From: CAXRDE01 sp964229355 | GTDB lineage: Bacteria; Cyanobacteriota; Sericytochromatia; UBA7694 | Direction: 5' to 3' | Assembly (NCBI GenBank): GCA_964229355.1 | Contig: CAXRDE010000001.1 | Span: 1 to 64,000 of the forward strand | DNA: 64,000 nucleotides | In this document: positions 41,586-49,591 of the stretch, piece after piece | Layout of the letters: every line of letters starts with the position of its first letter | How positions within the stretch are numbered: position 1 is the first letter of the stretch | Notes under the pieces: generated by a model | Seen by the model: the letters and a program-made list of their open reading frames with translations, nothing else | What the model was told of the DNA's origin: nothing | The model's database searches: none | Position numbers and translations under genes: made by a program

Positions 41586-42845
41586 ATGAACAACACCAGT
41601 CAACTTTTATTAGACGAACTTAAAAAAAATCACCCTGATCTTGTGTGCTTTATTGCCCGCAAAGATAAAGAACAAACCGCATCCTGGTTTCGTCACTTAT
41701 CGGTGGATAAACAGGTCGACCTTCAGGCGCTAAGTGACTATGCCCATGAAGCCATCAGACTTTTTCAACGTTATCCTGGCGATATGAATCGTTATCTTGC
41801 ACATTTAGACCCGCGCTACGTGGAGCTGGGTATTGTTTATGAAAACATCCACTTTTTATTTGTGTCGAAAAAAGAGCATGCCAATGAAATGTTGCTTCAA
41901 GATATCTGCCTTGCGTTTTGCGAGAAAATTCACCCCAGTCTTCAGCAAAGCAGCTCTCATTCACTGCACGCCTTTACCCATACTTTTACCCCAGAAAAAA
42001 AGCCCACCCCAAAAGACAAGCCCGCTCCCCTCGCTTCCACCTCAGCAGAGATCCGTCTCTTAAGAGAACAGCCCGCTGTTCGCGTGGAGTACGAAAGCAA
42101 AGCAGCGGGCACCTTCGTGCACCACCTGATTGCCCAGAAAAGCTTAGGTAAATATGCACAAACGGATCTCTTGCAAGCGCGTCAAAGCCTGCTCCAACCC
42201 ATAAATTCACAGCTGGTTTTATCTCAGTTTGACTTCACCGGGGGCCAGATCAAAGCGACCCGTCCTTTTGTGCAGGGCCGAAGCATGGCTGAGCTTATCC
42301 AGAGCCGTAAAAAAATGCAGTTGCCTCAGGCCCTGGCCATTTTACAAAAGCTGGTGGATTTACTAACTCCCCTGCACAAAAATGGCTTTGCCCATGGCAA
42401 CATCCATCCTCACAACGTTTTTTTCTCACCAGATCGCGAAATTTTGCTCACTGACGATTATTTGTTTGACCTTATCGCATCCCCCAGGTTTATTCAAAAA
42501 TCTTACTCTCAAGAAAGCCGTATTCCTGTGGGATACCTCGGCTATTTAGCCCCGGAACAATTACTGGGCGAAACCGCCAGACCCCAGAGTGACTTTTGGG
42601 CTTTGGGCTATTTGTTTTGTTATCTGTTACTGGGTGAGCCCGTGCTCGCCTTTAAAACCCCGAGTGAACAGATTGTTGCAGCACACTATACGATTAAAGA
42701 GGCCGTTAAAGAACGTATTTTAAGTTATTACCCCTCGACAAAGATGCTTTTAGAGGGGTTGATTGAGGGCAAGTTAGAAAATCGATTGGAAGACCCATCC
42801 TTAATTTCCGATCACATTCTACACGCCATGCAGCAGAAAACTTAG
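41586..42845 (+). CDS. pseudokinase with an N-terminal roadblock-like region
   Basis: Residues about 180-410 align with a Ser/Thr kinase: HKNGFAHGNIHPHNVFF in the catalytic loop and GYLGYLAPEQLLG in the APE helix. The loop reads His270-Gly-Asn272-Ile-His274-Pro-His-Asn277 where active kinases have H-R-D-x-K-P-x-N, so the catalytic Asp and Lys are lost. DFG is replaced by Asp290-Asp-Tyr. It should not phosphorylate but may bind or regulate the preceding kinase. Residues 1-115 are a separate domain whose strand-helix pattern (VELGIVYENIHFLFVSKK) resembles the roadblock proteins at 42908 and 44830. A linker rich in Pro/Lys/Ser (125-155) joins them. A terminator follows. Confidence 0.8.
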   Translation: MNNTSQLLLDELKKNHPDLVCFIARKDKEQTASWFRHLSVDKQVDLQALSDYAHEAIRLFQRYPGDMNRYLAHLDPRYVELGIVYENIHFLFVSKKEHANEMLLQDICLAFCEKIHPSLQQSSSHSLHAFTHTFTPEKKPTPKDKPAPLASTSAEIRLLREQPAVRVEYESKAAGTFVHHLIAQKSLGKYAQTDLLQARQSLLQPINSQLVLSQFDFTGGQIKATRPFVQGRSMAELIQSRKKMQLPQALAILQKLVDLLTPLHKNGFAHGNIHPHNVFFSPDREILLTDDYLFDLIASPRFIQKSYSQESRIPVGYLGYLAPEQLLGETARPQSDFWALGYLFCYLLLGEPVLAFKTPSEQIVAAHYTIKEAVKERILSYYPSTKMLLEGLIEGKLENRLEDPSLISDHILHAMQQKT

Positions 42846-42857
42846 TCTCAAAAAGAT

Positions 42858-42883
42858 AAAAGCCCGGTTTTTACCGGGCTTTT
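42858..42883. terminator. bidirectional rho-independent terminator
   Basis: A 10-bp stem (AAAAGCCCGG / CCGGGCTTTT) with loop TTTTTA lies between convergent genes. On the plus strand it ends the kinase-pseudokinase mRNA; on the minus strand it ends the roadblock mRNA, where the T runs after the stem are better. Confidence 0.9.
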
Positions 42884-42907
42884 GCTTATGTCGAGTGAGT
42901 CTTAAGC

Positions 42908-43270
42908 TTAGACTTTACTGCTAACTTCAGTCATCATTTTGCGCAGGGTGGCACGAATAATGGCAAGGTTGCCATCTTTACTGGTGGCCACATAGATAAA
43001 GTACTGGTTACCAGGAACAAGCATCAATACGTGATACTGATTGGTCAGGGTAATCAGAATATCATCAATATTTTCGCTTTCTAAACCCAGGGCTTTTTTT
43101 GCTTTTTGCTTTTGTTTAATCACTTCAGCGTTATAAGCAGCAGCCAACTCAGGCTCTAGCTCAGCACTGTTTGATTTAGAGGCTAAAGCCATACCCGAAT
43201 CAATTTCAGCCACACAGGCTGCGATGGCTCCTGGAATACTGGTTAACATTTTATCGACGAGATCTTGCAT
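42908..43270 (-). CDS. roadblock/LC7-domain protein, copy B
   Basis: A single domain of 120 residues with the roadblock/LC7 layout (helix, two strands, helix, three strands, helix): DSGMALASKS, then a Lys-rich helix, then DDILITLTNQYHVLMLVPGN and TLRKMM. Such proteins are usually dimers that regulate Ras-like GTPases (MglB) or receptors. It is about 80% identical by eye to the copy at 44830-45192, with differences mostly at the N-terminus. A promoter with extended -10 (TATACT, reverse of 43318-43323) is upstream, and GAAAGGTGA precedes the ATG. No GTPase gene is adjacent; candidate partners are the neighbouring DUF4388 regulators and the pseudokinase. Confidence 0.88.
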   Translation of the reverse strand: MQDLVDKMLTSIPGAIAACVAEIDSGMALASKSNSAELEPELAAAYNAEVIKQKQKAKKALGLESENIDDILITLTNQYHVLMLVPGNQYFIYVATSKDGNLAIIRATLRKMMTEVSSKV

Positions 43271-43317
43271 GTTTAAACATCACCTTTCAACGTGTGCTCG
43301 CGGCACGGGATAACGCA

Positions 43318-43323
43318 AGTATA
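43318..43323 (-). promoter_or_regulatory. extended -10 of the roadblock gene, copy B
   Basis: On the minus strand TGTTATACT forms an extended -10 (TGn-TATACT) about 48 bases before the ATG at 43270. No good -35 is needed for extended -10 promoters. The roadblock copy B can therefore be transcribed independently of the upstream regulator. Confidence 0.45.
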
Positions 43324-43398
43324 ACACGGCATTTGTAATTTCTAGTCAGGTCTTTTTAAAAAGTGTGGAACCTGAAAGCAAATAAAAAGCTCGCAAGC

Positions 43399-44790
43399 CT
43401 AAATATGGGAAGACAAATGCGGAGACAATAAGTCATCGATTTTGTTATTAAAAGTTTCTTGCAATTCAAATGGTCGCGAAAAATCCATGAGCAAACGAGA
43501 AGTGGTATAGCTTTCGAGCTGACGAGATGGGGGCTCTTCAAAGTGGATTTGTTGAAAAAAGCCTCTCCGTATGCGTATACAATTGAAAAGAGCTTGCTTA
43601 CCAGAGAGTTCTTCTTTTGCGCTCTGGCAAATTGCTTCGATCAGTTTACCGTGTACAAAATAAAGACAGCTTTCTTGCTGCCTAATAAAATCTTTTAATT
43701 TTATGCATCCAGTAACATTTGCCTGAGATATAAGTTGAATAAGTTGAAAGACAGATATATTGTTAAACGTGCCTGACACACCCCGACTAAAATGGTTTTT
43801 AATATAGCATATCCAGTCGCTTGGCTTTTCAAAGAGGCCTGTAATCACGTTTAGAGAATTTGTTTTTTTTATCGCTGAAGTCGATAAAATATCTTGCTCT
43901 CGCATCAAGATGGGCTTACCAGAAAGCAGAATTTTCTCCAGGTTTGAGTCACTGCTGTCTAAAACCAGATGCGCTTGACAAGCGTTAATGTCCTCTGATG
44001 CGATTAACCCTATGTTGTTAAGTAGCTTGCTTAGTAACATTTTTTTTTGTGCGTTTCCCCACACCCCGATGGTGTGCGCACGAATAGCTTTAAGTGATTT
44101 TTCGTCCTGGTATTGAGCCATATCAAGCACGATTTTTGGTAGGGGGATGGACAGGTTTTGGCTTGATAGGTGTTGAGGGACGTTTTCAATGATTTCACTA
44201 AAGGTTGCATCTTCTATTTCGTTAAAAGCAGGAAGAGCGTCGAGGCCATGAACGTGCTGCTCGCCCACTTGATGAGATAGTCCCTCCAACATACCGTTTT
44301 TTAATGCGATAAAAAATTCACTTGAGCCTTTTTCTTGAATTTTTAATACTTTGGGACTGCTGTCGCACCCCAGGGTTTGAATACATTCCATAAAGTTGAC
44401 GTGAAATACCTCGCCCGATAAGCCATCTGTTGTGATGAGGCGCAATGTACGCGTGAGAGCATCCAGAGAAACTGGCTTCTGTAAAAATAAGTTGGCTCCA
44501 CTTCGGTAAGCGAGTTCTTCAATATCTTCGCTACCCCAGGCTGTCATCATAACAATAGGAAGCTCAGGATCACGTTTTCTTATCCAACTTATAAGTTCAA
44601 TGCCTGTCACTTTTGGCATGTTCATGTCCAGGACAACAACGTCAAAACGATTCTCCTGACCGATATTTTTGATAAAGTCAAAGGGATCCTGATAGGTAAA
44701 GCAAGCATACCCGGCATATCTGAGAAGAGAACCGAATGCAGCTAAAATGGTTTCGTCATCATCAACCAACGCGACTCTTTTTTTTTCCAT
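43399..44790 (-). CDS. PatA-like response regulator (REC-DUF4388), copy 2
   Basis: Same domain order as copy 1 at 38641: receiver with Asp55 in VLDMNMPKVTG and Lys in FLQKPVSLD; a DUF4388-like unit with GLSGEVFHVNFMECIQTL; a receiver-like middle part (HTIGVWGNAQKKMLLSKLL); and a C-terminal DUF4388 with GVSGTFNNISVFQLIQLI and CLYFVHGKLIEAI. The two copies match along their length, so they come from duplication. Base composition is visibly more AT-rich than neighbouring genes, which suggests relaxed selection or a distinct history. It lies between the two roadblock genes and is read in the same direction. Confidence 0.82.
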   Translation of the reverse strand: MEKKRVALVDDDETILAAFGSLLRYAGYACFTYQDPFDFIKNIGQENRFDVVVLDMNMPKVTGIELISWIRKRDPELPIVMMTAWGSEDIEELAYRSGANLFLQKPVSLDALTRTLRLITTDGLSGEVFHVNFMECIQTLGCDSSPKVLKIQEKGSSEFFIALKNGMLEGLSHQVGEQHVHGLDALPAFNEIEDATFSEIIENVPQHLSSQNLSIPLPKIVLDMAQYQDEKSLKAIRAHTIGVWGNAQKKMLLSKLLNNIGLIASEDINACQAHLVLDSSDSNLEKILLSGKPILMREQDILSTSAIKKTNSLNVITGLFEKPSDWICYIKNHFSRGVSGTFNNISVFQLIQLISQANVTGCIKLKDFIRQQESCLYFVHGKLIEAICQSAKEELSGKQALFNCIRIRRGFFQQIHFEEPPSRQLESYTTSRLLMDFSRPFELQETFNNKIDDLLSPHLSSHI

Positions 44791-44829
44791 TATATCCTCG
44801 TAGGGGCATCTTATGTGTCTTTAGGAGTT

Positions 44830-45192
44830 CTAAACGTGGGAAGATACGTCTTGCATCATTTTTCGAAGCGTTGCTCGAATAATGGCCAGATTGCTGTCTT
44901 TGGAAGTCGCCACGTAGATAAAGTAACGGTTACCTGGAACCACCATGATGACGTGGTACTGATTTGTCAAGGTAATCAAAATGTCATCAATATCCTCGGA
45001 TTCAAGTCCGAGAGCTTTTTTTGCTTTTTGCTTCTGCTTAACAACCTCTGCGTTGTACGCTGCTGCTAACTCAGGCTCAAAGCCCGTACTGTTGGATTTT
45101 GATGCCAAGGACATCCCAGAATCAATTTCCGCCACACAGACGGCAATGGCACCAGGAATATCGTTGAGCATCTTTTCGACAATACCTTGCAT
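44830..45192 (-). CDS. roadblock/LC7-domain protein, copy A
   Basis: A 120-residue roadblock/LC7 protein almost the same as copy B. Shared segments include ELAAAYNAEV, KQKQKAKKALGLES, DDILITLTNQYHV and YFIYVATSKD. Most changes lie near the N-terminus and in conservative positions. The two copies flank the second PatA-like regulator, so the unit roadblock-regulator was duplicated or a roadblock gene was duplicated across it. Its stop lies 39 bases before the regulator's ATG, so both are probably on one mRNA. Confidence 0.88.
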   Translation of the reverse strand: MQGIVEKMLNDIPGAIAVCVAEIDSGMSLASKSNSTGFEPELAAAYNAEVVKQKQKAKKALGLESEDIDDILITLTNQYHVIMVVPGNRYFIYVATSKDSNLAIIRATLRKMMQDVSSHV

Positions 45193-45305
45193 ATTTCATT
45201 TTCCTTACTAAATCTGATACCGTTTTAATAATTTAAGGCTAACACGCGAGATAACTTGAAGTGTTTGAAGAATTTTTGTTTTTATTGAAATTTGATATCC
45301 GAAAC

Positions 45306-46406
45306 CTACGTGTCCCGAAGCTTTTCGCAAATCTCCAACATATTCCTTAAGGCATTGCGATTTATTTCACCTGTTGATTTTTTTGCAGCGCCGCGTTGAT
45401 CTAGACTTTGCAATCGGTCCGTGGCCATAGGGTGCCGCTTCGTAAAGCCCTCACGCTGAGCGACGGTTTCATTTTGCACCATGTATTTTGCAAACCCCTG
45501 AAAATCGGTCTGTTCAAGCCCCGCTGCGCTTAAATGGGTAAAAGCCCAGTGATCCGCCGCCGCTTCCTGGCCTCGGCTGTAATGCACCCACAAAGGCGCA
45601 TTGAGTAAAAAGTCGCGGGTATCGGTCGCTTGCCAAAGGCGATAAAAGATACGGTTGCCCTGCTCGTAAATGCGGCTCTCAAGGCGATGGTTGAGTCGTA
45701 AATGCCCTTCTTGATGACTGATTAAGGCCAAAAGGGTAGCTCTGGGCATTTCAGCCAACAGGGCAGTGCTCAAAAAGAGTTCTCCGTTGGGCAGCATTAA
45801 AGCCTCGGCCTGCGGGCTGGCAAAAACCTGTAGCTTTTTGAGTTCAGAACCTGGCACATAGCTTACATAGTCTTGATACACCTGCTCAGCCCAGTGCTGA
45901 AGTGACGCATCCGTGCAGAGAAAGGCCGTTTGCTCAAATTGCGCCCGTTGTCGCTCGCCTAATGCTTGAATTAGAGCGGGCTCCGTAATGGCAAATTGCT
46001 GTTTGCGCAGCTGAATTTGCCCCCAGAAAAAAAGCCAGAGCACACCGGCGAACAGCAGCATGCCAAACAGCACCCCCGTCAAAAGCCACTTGCTTCGCTG
46101 GGGGCGGTAACGCGCATAAAGAGCCAGGGCTTTTTGGCGCGGTTCTCCACTCAAATAGGGCAAAAGATGATCTAACAGGGCAAAGTCCGTGCTGTAAATC
46201 AGGTGGTGAGGGAAAGCCTTGCACCTTAGGCCAAAGGCCGTGCCTTCCTGATGTTCTACCACCTTTAAATCCGCAAAAGCCCAACAGTGCGCTGTGTCAA
46301 GAAGCGAAAAGCAGAGCCCTTTGTGCCCATGTAAGGTACAATGAATCGCAACAGAAGTGAAATCAGAGGCATGGGTGTCTTGCCAGAAAGCTTGATAAGC
46401 CTGCAT
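45306..46406 (-). CDS. M48-like membrane metalloprotease with altered catalytic motif
   Basis: The N-terminal 110 residues are soluble and resemble a small regulatory domain. A single transmembrane helix (about 111-136) leads to an M48-like region. The zinc motif reads His231-Gln-Glu-Gly-His235 instead of H-E-x-x-H, so the catalytic Glu is a Gln and a Glu sits one position later. GQEAAADHWAF keeps the third-ligand Glu, and RHPMATDRLQSL matches the conserved HP-R element of M48 proteins. It is either inactive or a shifted-site protease. ATG 46406 follows GAGG. It is divergent from the histidine kinase gene across 61 bases. Confidence 0.72.
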   Translation of the reverse strand: MQAYQAFWQDTHASDFTSVAIHCTLHGHKGLCFSLLDTAHCWAFADLKVVEHQEGTAFGLRCKAFPHHLIYSTDFALLDHLLPYLSGEPRQKALALYARYRPQRSKWLLTGVLFGMLLFAGVLWLFFWGQIQLRKQQFAITEPALIQALGERQRAQFEQTAFLCTDASLQHWAEQVYQDYVSYVPGSELKKLQVFASPQAEALMLPNGELFLSTALLAEMPRATLLALISHQEGHLRLNHRLESRIYEQGNRIFYRLWQATDTRDFLLNAPLWVHYSRGQEAAADHWAFTHLSAAGLEQTDFQGFAKYMVQNETVAQREGFTKRHPMATDRLQSLDQRGAAKKSTGEINRNALRNMLEICEKLRDT

Positions 46407-46476
46407 ATAACCTCGCCTTATTTGTCTGATACATTAGCATAGCAAAAACACAAGGTTATCCGGTATATTGAATGAT

Positions 46477-48051
46477 ATGACACACGCTTTTTCTGATGCA
46501 AACGGGATGTCAGATCCCATTGATCATGCCCAAAACTTTGAGCGCCTAAAATCTTCTCTGGTCTCGTTAATGTCCCATGAATTGCGAACCCCCTTAACCT
46601 ACATTTCAGCTTCTCTCGAGATGCTCGAGATCGCTTACGAAAACCCCGAAATGCAGGCCCAGGTCCCCAAATTTTTAGGCATTATTGATCAAGGGGTGCA
46701 ACAGCTCAATACCACCATCGACGAATTATTGACGTTCAGTGAGTTAGAAGCCAATCCTGCAGAGGCTCCCAAAAGCCATGCCATACAGCGTACCGATGTC
46801 AAAGCCCTGGTCCTGGGTGTTATCAATATTGTGCGCGATACCTATCAGGCAAAAAAACAAGTGTTTGAAGTGTCCATTCAAGAAGAGCTTCCCCCGGTCA
46901 TGGTGGACCCCAGCAAACTTTCTGAAGTGCTCTTGCAATTGCTCAGCAATGCCATTAAATTCACCCCTGAGCAAGGTCATGTGCGCATTTTGGTCATGGA
47001 GCAATACGAAAAACTCCACCTTCTGATTTCAGATACTGGCCCGGGCATTCCCGAAGAAATTCAATCCCTTATTTTTGATCCTTTTTATCAGAAAGAAAAC
47101 TACCTTATTCGTGAAAAAGGAGGGCTGGGATTAGGGCTCACGCTGGTACAGCGTCTGTGTCATGCCATGGGTGCAACCCTCGAAATGAGCACCGAGCTCA
47201 CCGGGTACTCTGGCACCAATTTCAGCGTATGGCTCCCCCTTTACAAAGAAGAAGAGCTTTCTGAGGTCAAATTTCGAGAAACCCTGGCACAAATGCAAGA
47301 TGCCCATGCCCAAAAAGACAGGGAACTGAGCAAGCTCAAATCGCAATTGGTGCGGTATACCGAAGACTTGCACCGCGCTTACCAGAGCAATGAGCAAAAG
47401 CAGTCGCAATTAGAAAACATTTATGTGGATGTGATGCAAGGCTTTGCCACCGCCATGCAGGTGCGAGATCCCTTTATGCGCGGTCGCTCACAGCGCATGG
47501 CCGCCTACGCCCGTTTATTTGCAGAAAATCTGGCTTTACCCGAAGCGCTCTGTCAGGTGTTAGAGCAAGCGTGTTTAATGTGTGACATTGGCTATTTAGG
47601 CATTTCAGACGAGGTCCTTCAAAAAGCCGAAGCGCAACAATTGTCCGAAGGTGAAAAAGCTTATATTCAGACCCATCCCCAAATTGCCGCCAATATGTTG
47701 CAGCATATCAAGGCCTTCACTCCCGTCGTTCCGATTATTTTGCACCATCATGAAAACTGGGATGGCAGCGGCTACCCCTCAGGTTTAAAAGGACAAAAAA
47801 TCCCTTACTTAAGCCGTATGGTACGCATTATTGATGCCTTTGATGCCATGACCAGCGATCGGGCCTATCGCCCCCGTTTTAGCCCCGAATACGCGGTGCA
47901 AGAAATTCAGCGCCACGCCGGTTCACAATTTGATTCGGAACTTGTTAAACTATTTACAGAGCTTTGGCAAGACAAAAAACATTTCATACAGCAGCTGATG
48001 CAAGAAATGCGAACGTCTTCTGAAAGCAACGAAAAGAATGGAACAAGCTAG
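46477..48051 (+). CDS. histidine kinase fused to a degenerate HD-GYP domain
   Basis: No membrane segment is seen. Residues about 25-95 are HisKA with SLMSHELRTPLT; the HATPase domain (about 135-260) has LLSNAIKFTP (N box), DTGPGIPE (G1) and GGLGLGLTL (G2). A coiled-coil linker (265-325) leads to an HD-GYP domain. HHENWDGSGYP is intact, but the HD pair is Cys372-Asp373 (usual His-Asp), and the preceding His is Arg340. Cyclic-di-GMP hydrolysis is therefore probably lost or changed. It can phosphorylate one of the receivers in this region. The start is uncertain: ATG 46477 fits a leaderless start after TATATT at 46464-46469; TTG 46468 is the alternative. Confidence 0.85.
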   Translation: MTHAFSDANGMSDPIDHAQNFERLKSSLVSLMSHELRTPLTYISASLEMLEIAYENPEMQAQVPKFLGIIDQGVQQLNTTIDELLTFSELEANPAEAPKSHAIQRTDVKALVLGVINIVRDTYQAKKQVFEVSIQEELPPVMVDPSKLSEVLLQLLSNAIKFTPEQGHVRILVMEQYEKLHLLISDTGPGIPEEIQSLIFDPFYQKENYLIREKGGLGLGLTLVQRLCHAMGATLEMSTELTGYSGTNFSVWLPLYKEEELSEVKFRETLAQMQDAHAQKDRELSKLKSQLVRYTEDLHRAYQSNEQKQSQLENIYVDVMQGFATAMQVRDPFMRGRSQRMAAYARLFAENLALPEALCQVLEQACLMCDIGYLGISDEVLQKAEAQQLSEGEKAYIQTHPQIAANMLQHIKAFTPVVPIILHHHENWDGSGYPSGLKGQKIPYLSRMVRIIDAFDAMTSDRAYRPRFSPEYAVQEIQRHAGSQFDSELVKLFTELWQDKKHFIQQLMQEMRTSSESNEKNGTS

Positions 48052-48420
48052 ATGTTAAGACAAGTGGCCACACAGATTGCAGAGGCCCGTGAAGCCCAGG
48101 GTCTCAGTTTAGAAGTGATTGCAGAGCGGGCGGGTATTGCCCTGCCGGAATTGGAAGCCATCGAGTCCGGTGACACCGTCGGATTGTCCCATTGGCCCAT
48201 GGAAAAAATTGAACGCCTGGCACAGGCTTTGAATCTCTCTTTTTCGCGGCTTCTGGGCGAAACCATTTTAGATTACGATGAGTGGGCACTGATTTGGTCG
48301 GCCTTGATTGAATACTCAGCCAATCAGCCAGGCTTAACCATGAAAACCGATATGAAAGCCTTGATTCAAAAGGTCCGCTCTTTTATTCCCCGCCACCAAA
48401 TCCAAGAGCTTGATGGCTAA
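48052..48420 (+). CDS. XRE-type HTH protein with C-terminal helical extension
   Basis: The N-terminal HTH covers residues about 5-65 (AEAREAQGLSLEVIAERAGI, ALPELEAIESGD, then LAQALNLSFSRLLGE). The remaining 55 residues are helical and resemble no known family. ATG directly follows the TAG stop of the kinase gene, so it is coupled to it. It may be a DNA-binding regulator controlled by this kinase. It overlaps the next gene by eight bases. Confidence 0.8.
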   Translation: MLRQVATQIAEAREAQGLSLEVIAERAGIALPELEAIESGDTVGLSHWPMEKIERLAQALNLSFSRLLGETILDYDEWALIWSALIEYSANQPGLTMKTDMKALIQKVRSFIPRHQIQELDG

Positions 48421-49591
48421 AGTCCAGGCGTTTCGCGGCTGCTATTACACAGAGGCTTCAGAGCTCGCAGAGGTGGTCATCTCCCCGGATGGCCTTCCGT
48501 CCCCGCCTTCACAACACCCCCATGCTTACCATCTGTTGGACTTCAACCTGGCCTATGCGCAAGTCAAGGAACGTCTCACCACATGGTTTGAACAGGGCCT
48601 ACTCACGCAGGATGATACCCCGGCCTTTTATGTCAACGCTCAGCGATTTTCATTTCGAGGCCAACCTCACCAACGTCTGGATTTATTTTTGAGCCTGGAC
48701 ATTTTAGACACTGAAATATTGGGCCATGAAGCTGTTTTACCGGCCCGTGTTGCCGATCGCCACGCTTTACTGGCGGCCACAGAAACCCACCTCAGCCCTC
48801 TCTTTTTACTGTATCCTGACCCTCAACACACCCTACAAAAACTGCTGGAGCAAGCCTTAAAAAACCAATCCCCTTTGTTTGACGTAAACTATCAGGGCAT
48901 CACACATCAACTGTATCGCATATCCGAAAGCGCTTTACACCCTTATATCCAAAACACCCTCCAACACCAGCGTTTTTATCTAGCTGATGGCCACCACCGC
49001 TATGCAGCAGCCAGAGCCTACGCCAAAACGCACAAGAGCCCCAAAAGCCGTTACGTGTTTGCTTATGTCACCCCCTTAGCGTCGCCGGGACTCAAGATCT
49101 TACCTTACCACCGTTATCTGGGTCCTGAGTTTGTTTTTCCGGAGTGGTCTACCTACTTACAGGCGTTAAGCACCCACTACCACGTTACCCCCCTGGCCCA
49201 TAGCGATCTAAAAGCACTGGAGCAAACCCTGAGCAGTCCTGAGCGTTGTTGGATTGTGCAGCGAGGCACCCAGGCCTGGAAAATCACCGAGTCGTCGACC
49301 TCTGATGAACTGGCTCTGGACATCTTGCATACCTACTTTTTAGAAAGCCTGGCTGGCTTGCCTCACACAGAAGCTCAGCAAACAAAATATCTGCATTTCT
49401 CCACAGATATAGCCGCAGTACAGTATGATTTATTAAACCGTGGCGGTGTCGCCTTTTTTGTACAACCCACTCCGCTCAGTGAACTTTGTGCCCGGGCGGA
49501 AGCACAGCACATGATGCCGCCAAAATCTACATATTTTTATCCGAAGGTACCCAGTGGAATTCTCTTTAACCGCTTTTCAACAGCTGTCTGA
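48413..49591 (+). CDS. DUF1015 (SerK-like) family protein
   Basis: A 392-residue protein of the DUF1015 family, related to free serine kinase SerK. ADGHHRYAAARAY (about residues 195-207) is the diagnostic motif, and the end carries MPPKSTYFYPKVPSG. Members use ATP or ADP to phosphorylate serine or related substrates; the activity here is inferred from the fold only. ATG 48413 overlaps the HTH gene by eight bases, and its end overlaps rsmG by 38 bases. The gene is on the same mRNA as the kinase genes, which may be only positional. Confidence 0.85.
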   Translation: MAKVQAFRGCYYTEASELAEVVISPDGLPSPPSQHPHAYHLLDFNLAYAQVKERLTTWFEQGLLTQDDTPAFYVNAQRFSFRGQPHQRLDLFLSLDILDTEILGHEAVLPARVADRHALLAATETHLSPLFLLYPDPQHTLQKLLEQALKNQSPLFDVNYQGITHQLYRISESALHPYIQNTLQHQRFYLADGHHRYAAARAYAKTHKSPKSRYVFAYVTPLASPGLKILPYHRYLGPEFVFPEWSTYLQALSTHYHVTPLAHSDLKALEQTLSSPERCWIVQRGTQAWKITESSTSDELALDILHTYFLESLAGLPHTEAQQTKYLHFSTDIAAVQYDLLNRGGVAFFVQPTPLSELCARAEAQHMMPPKSTYFYPKVPSGILFNRFSTAV

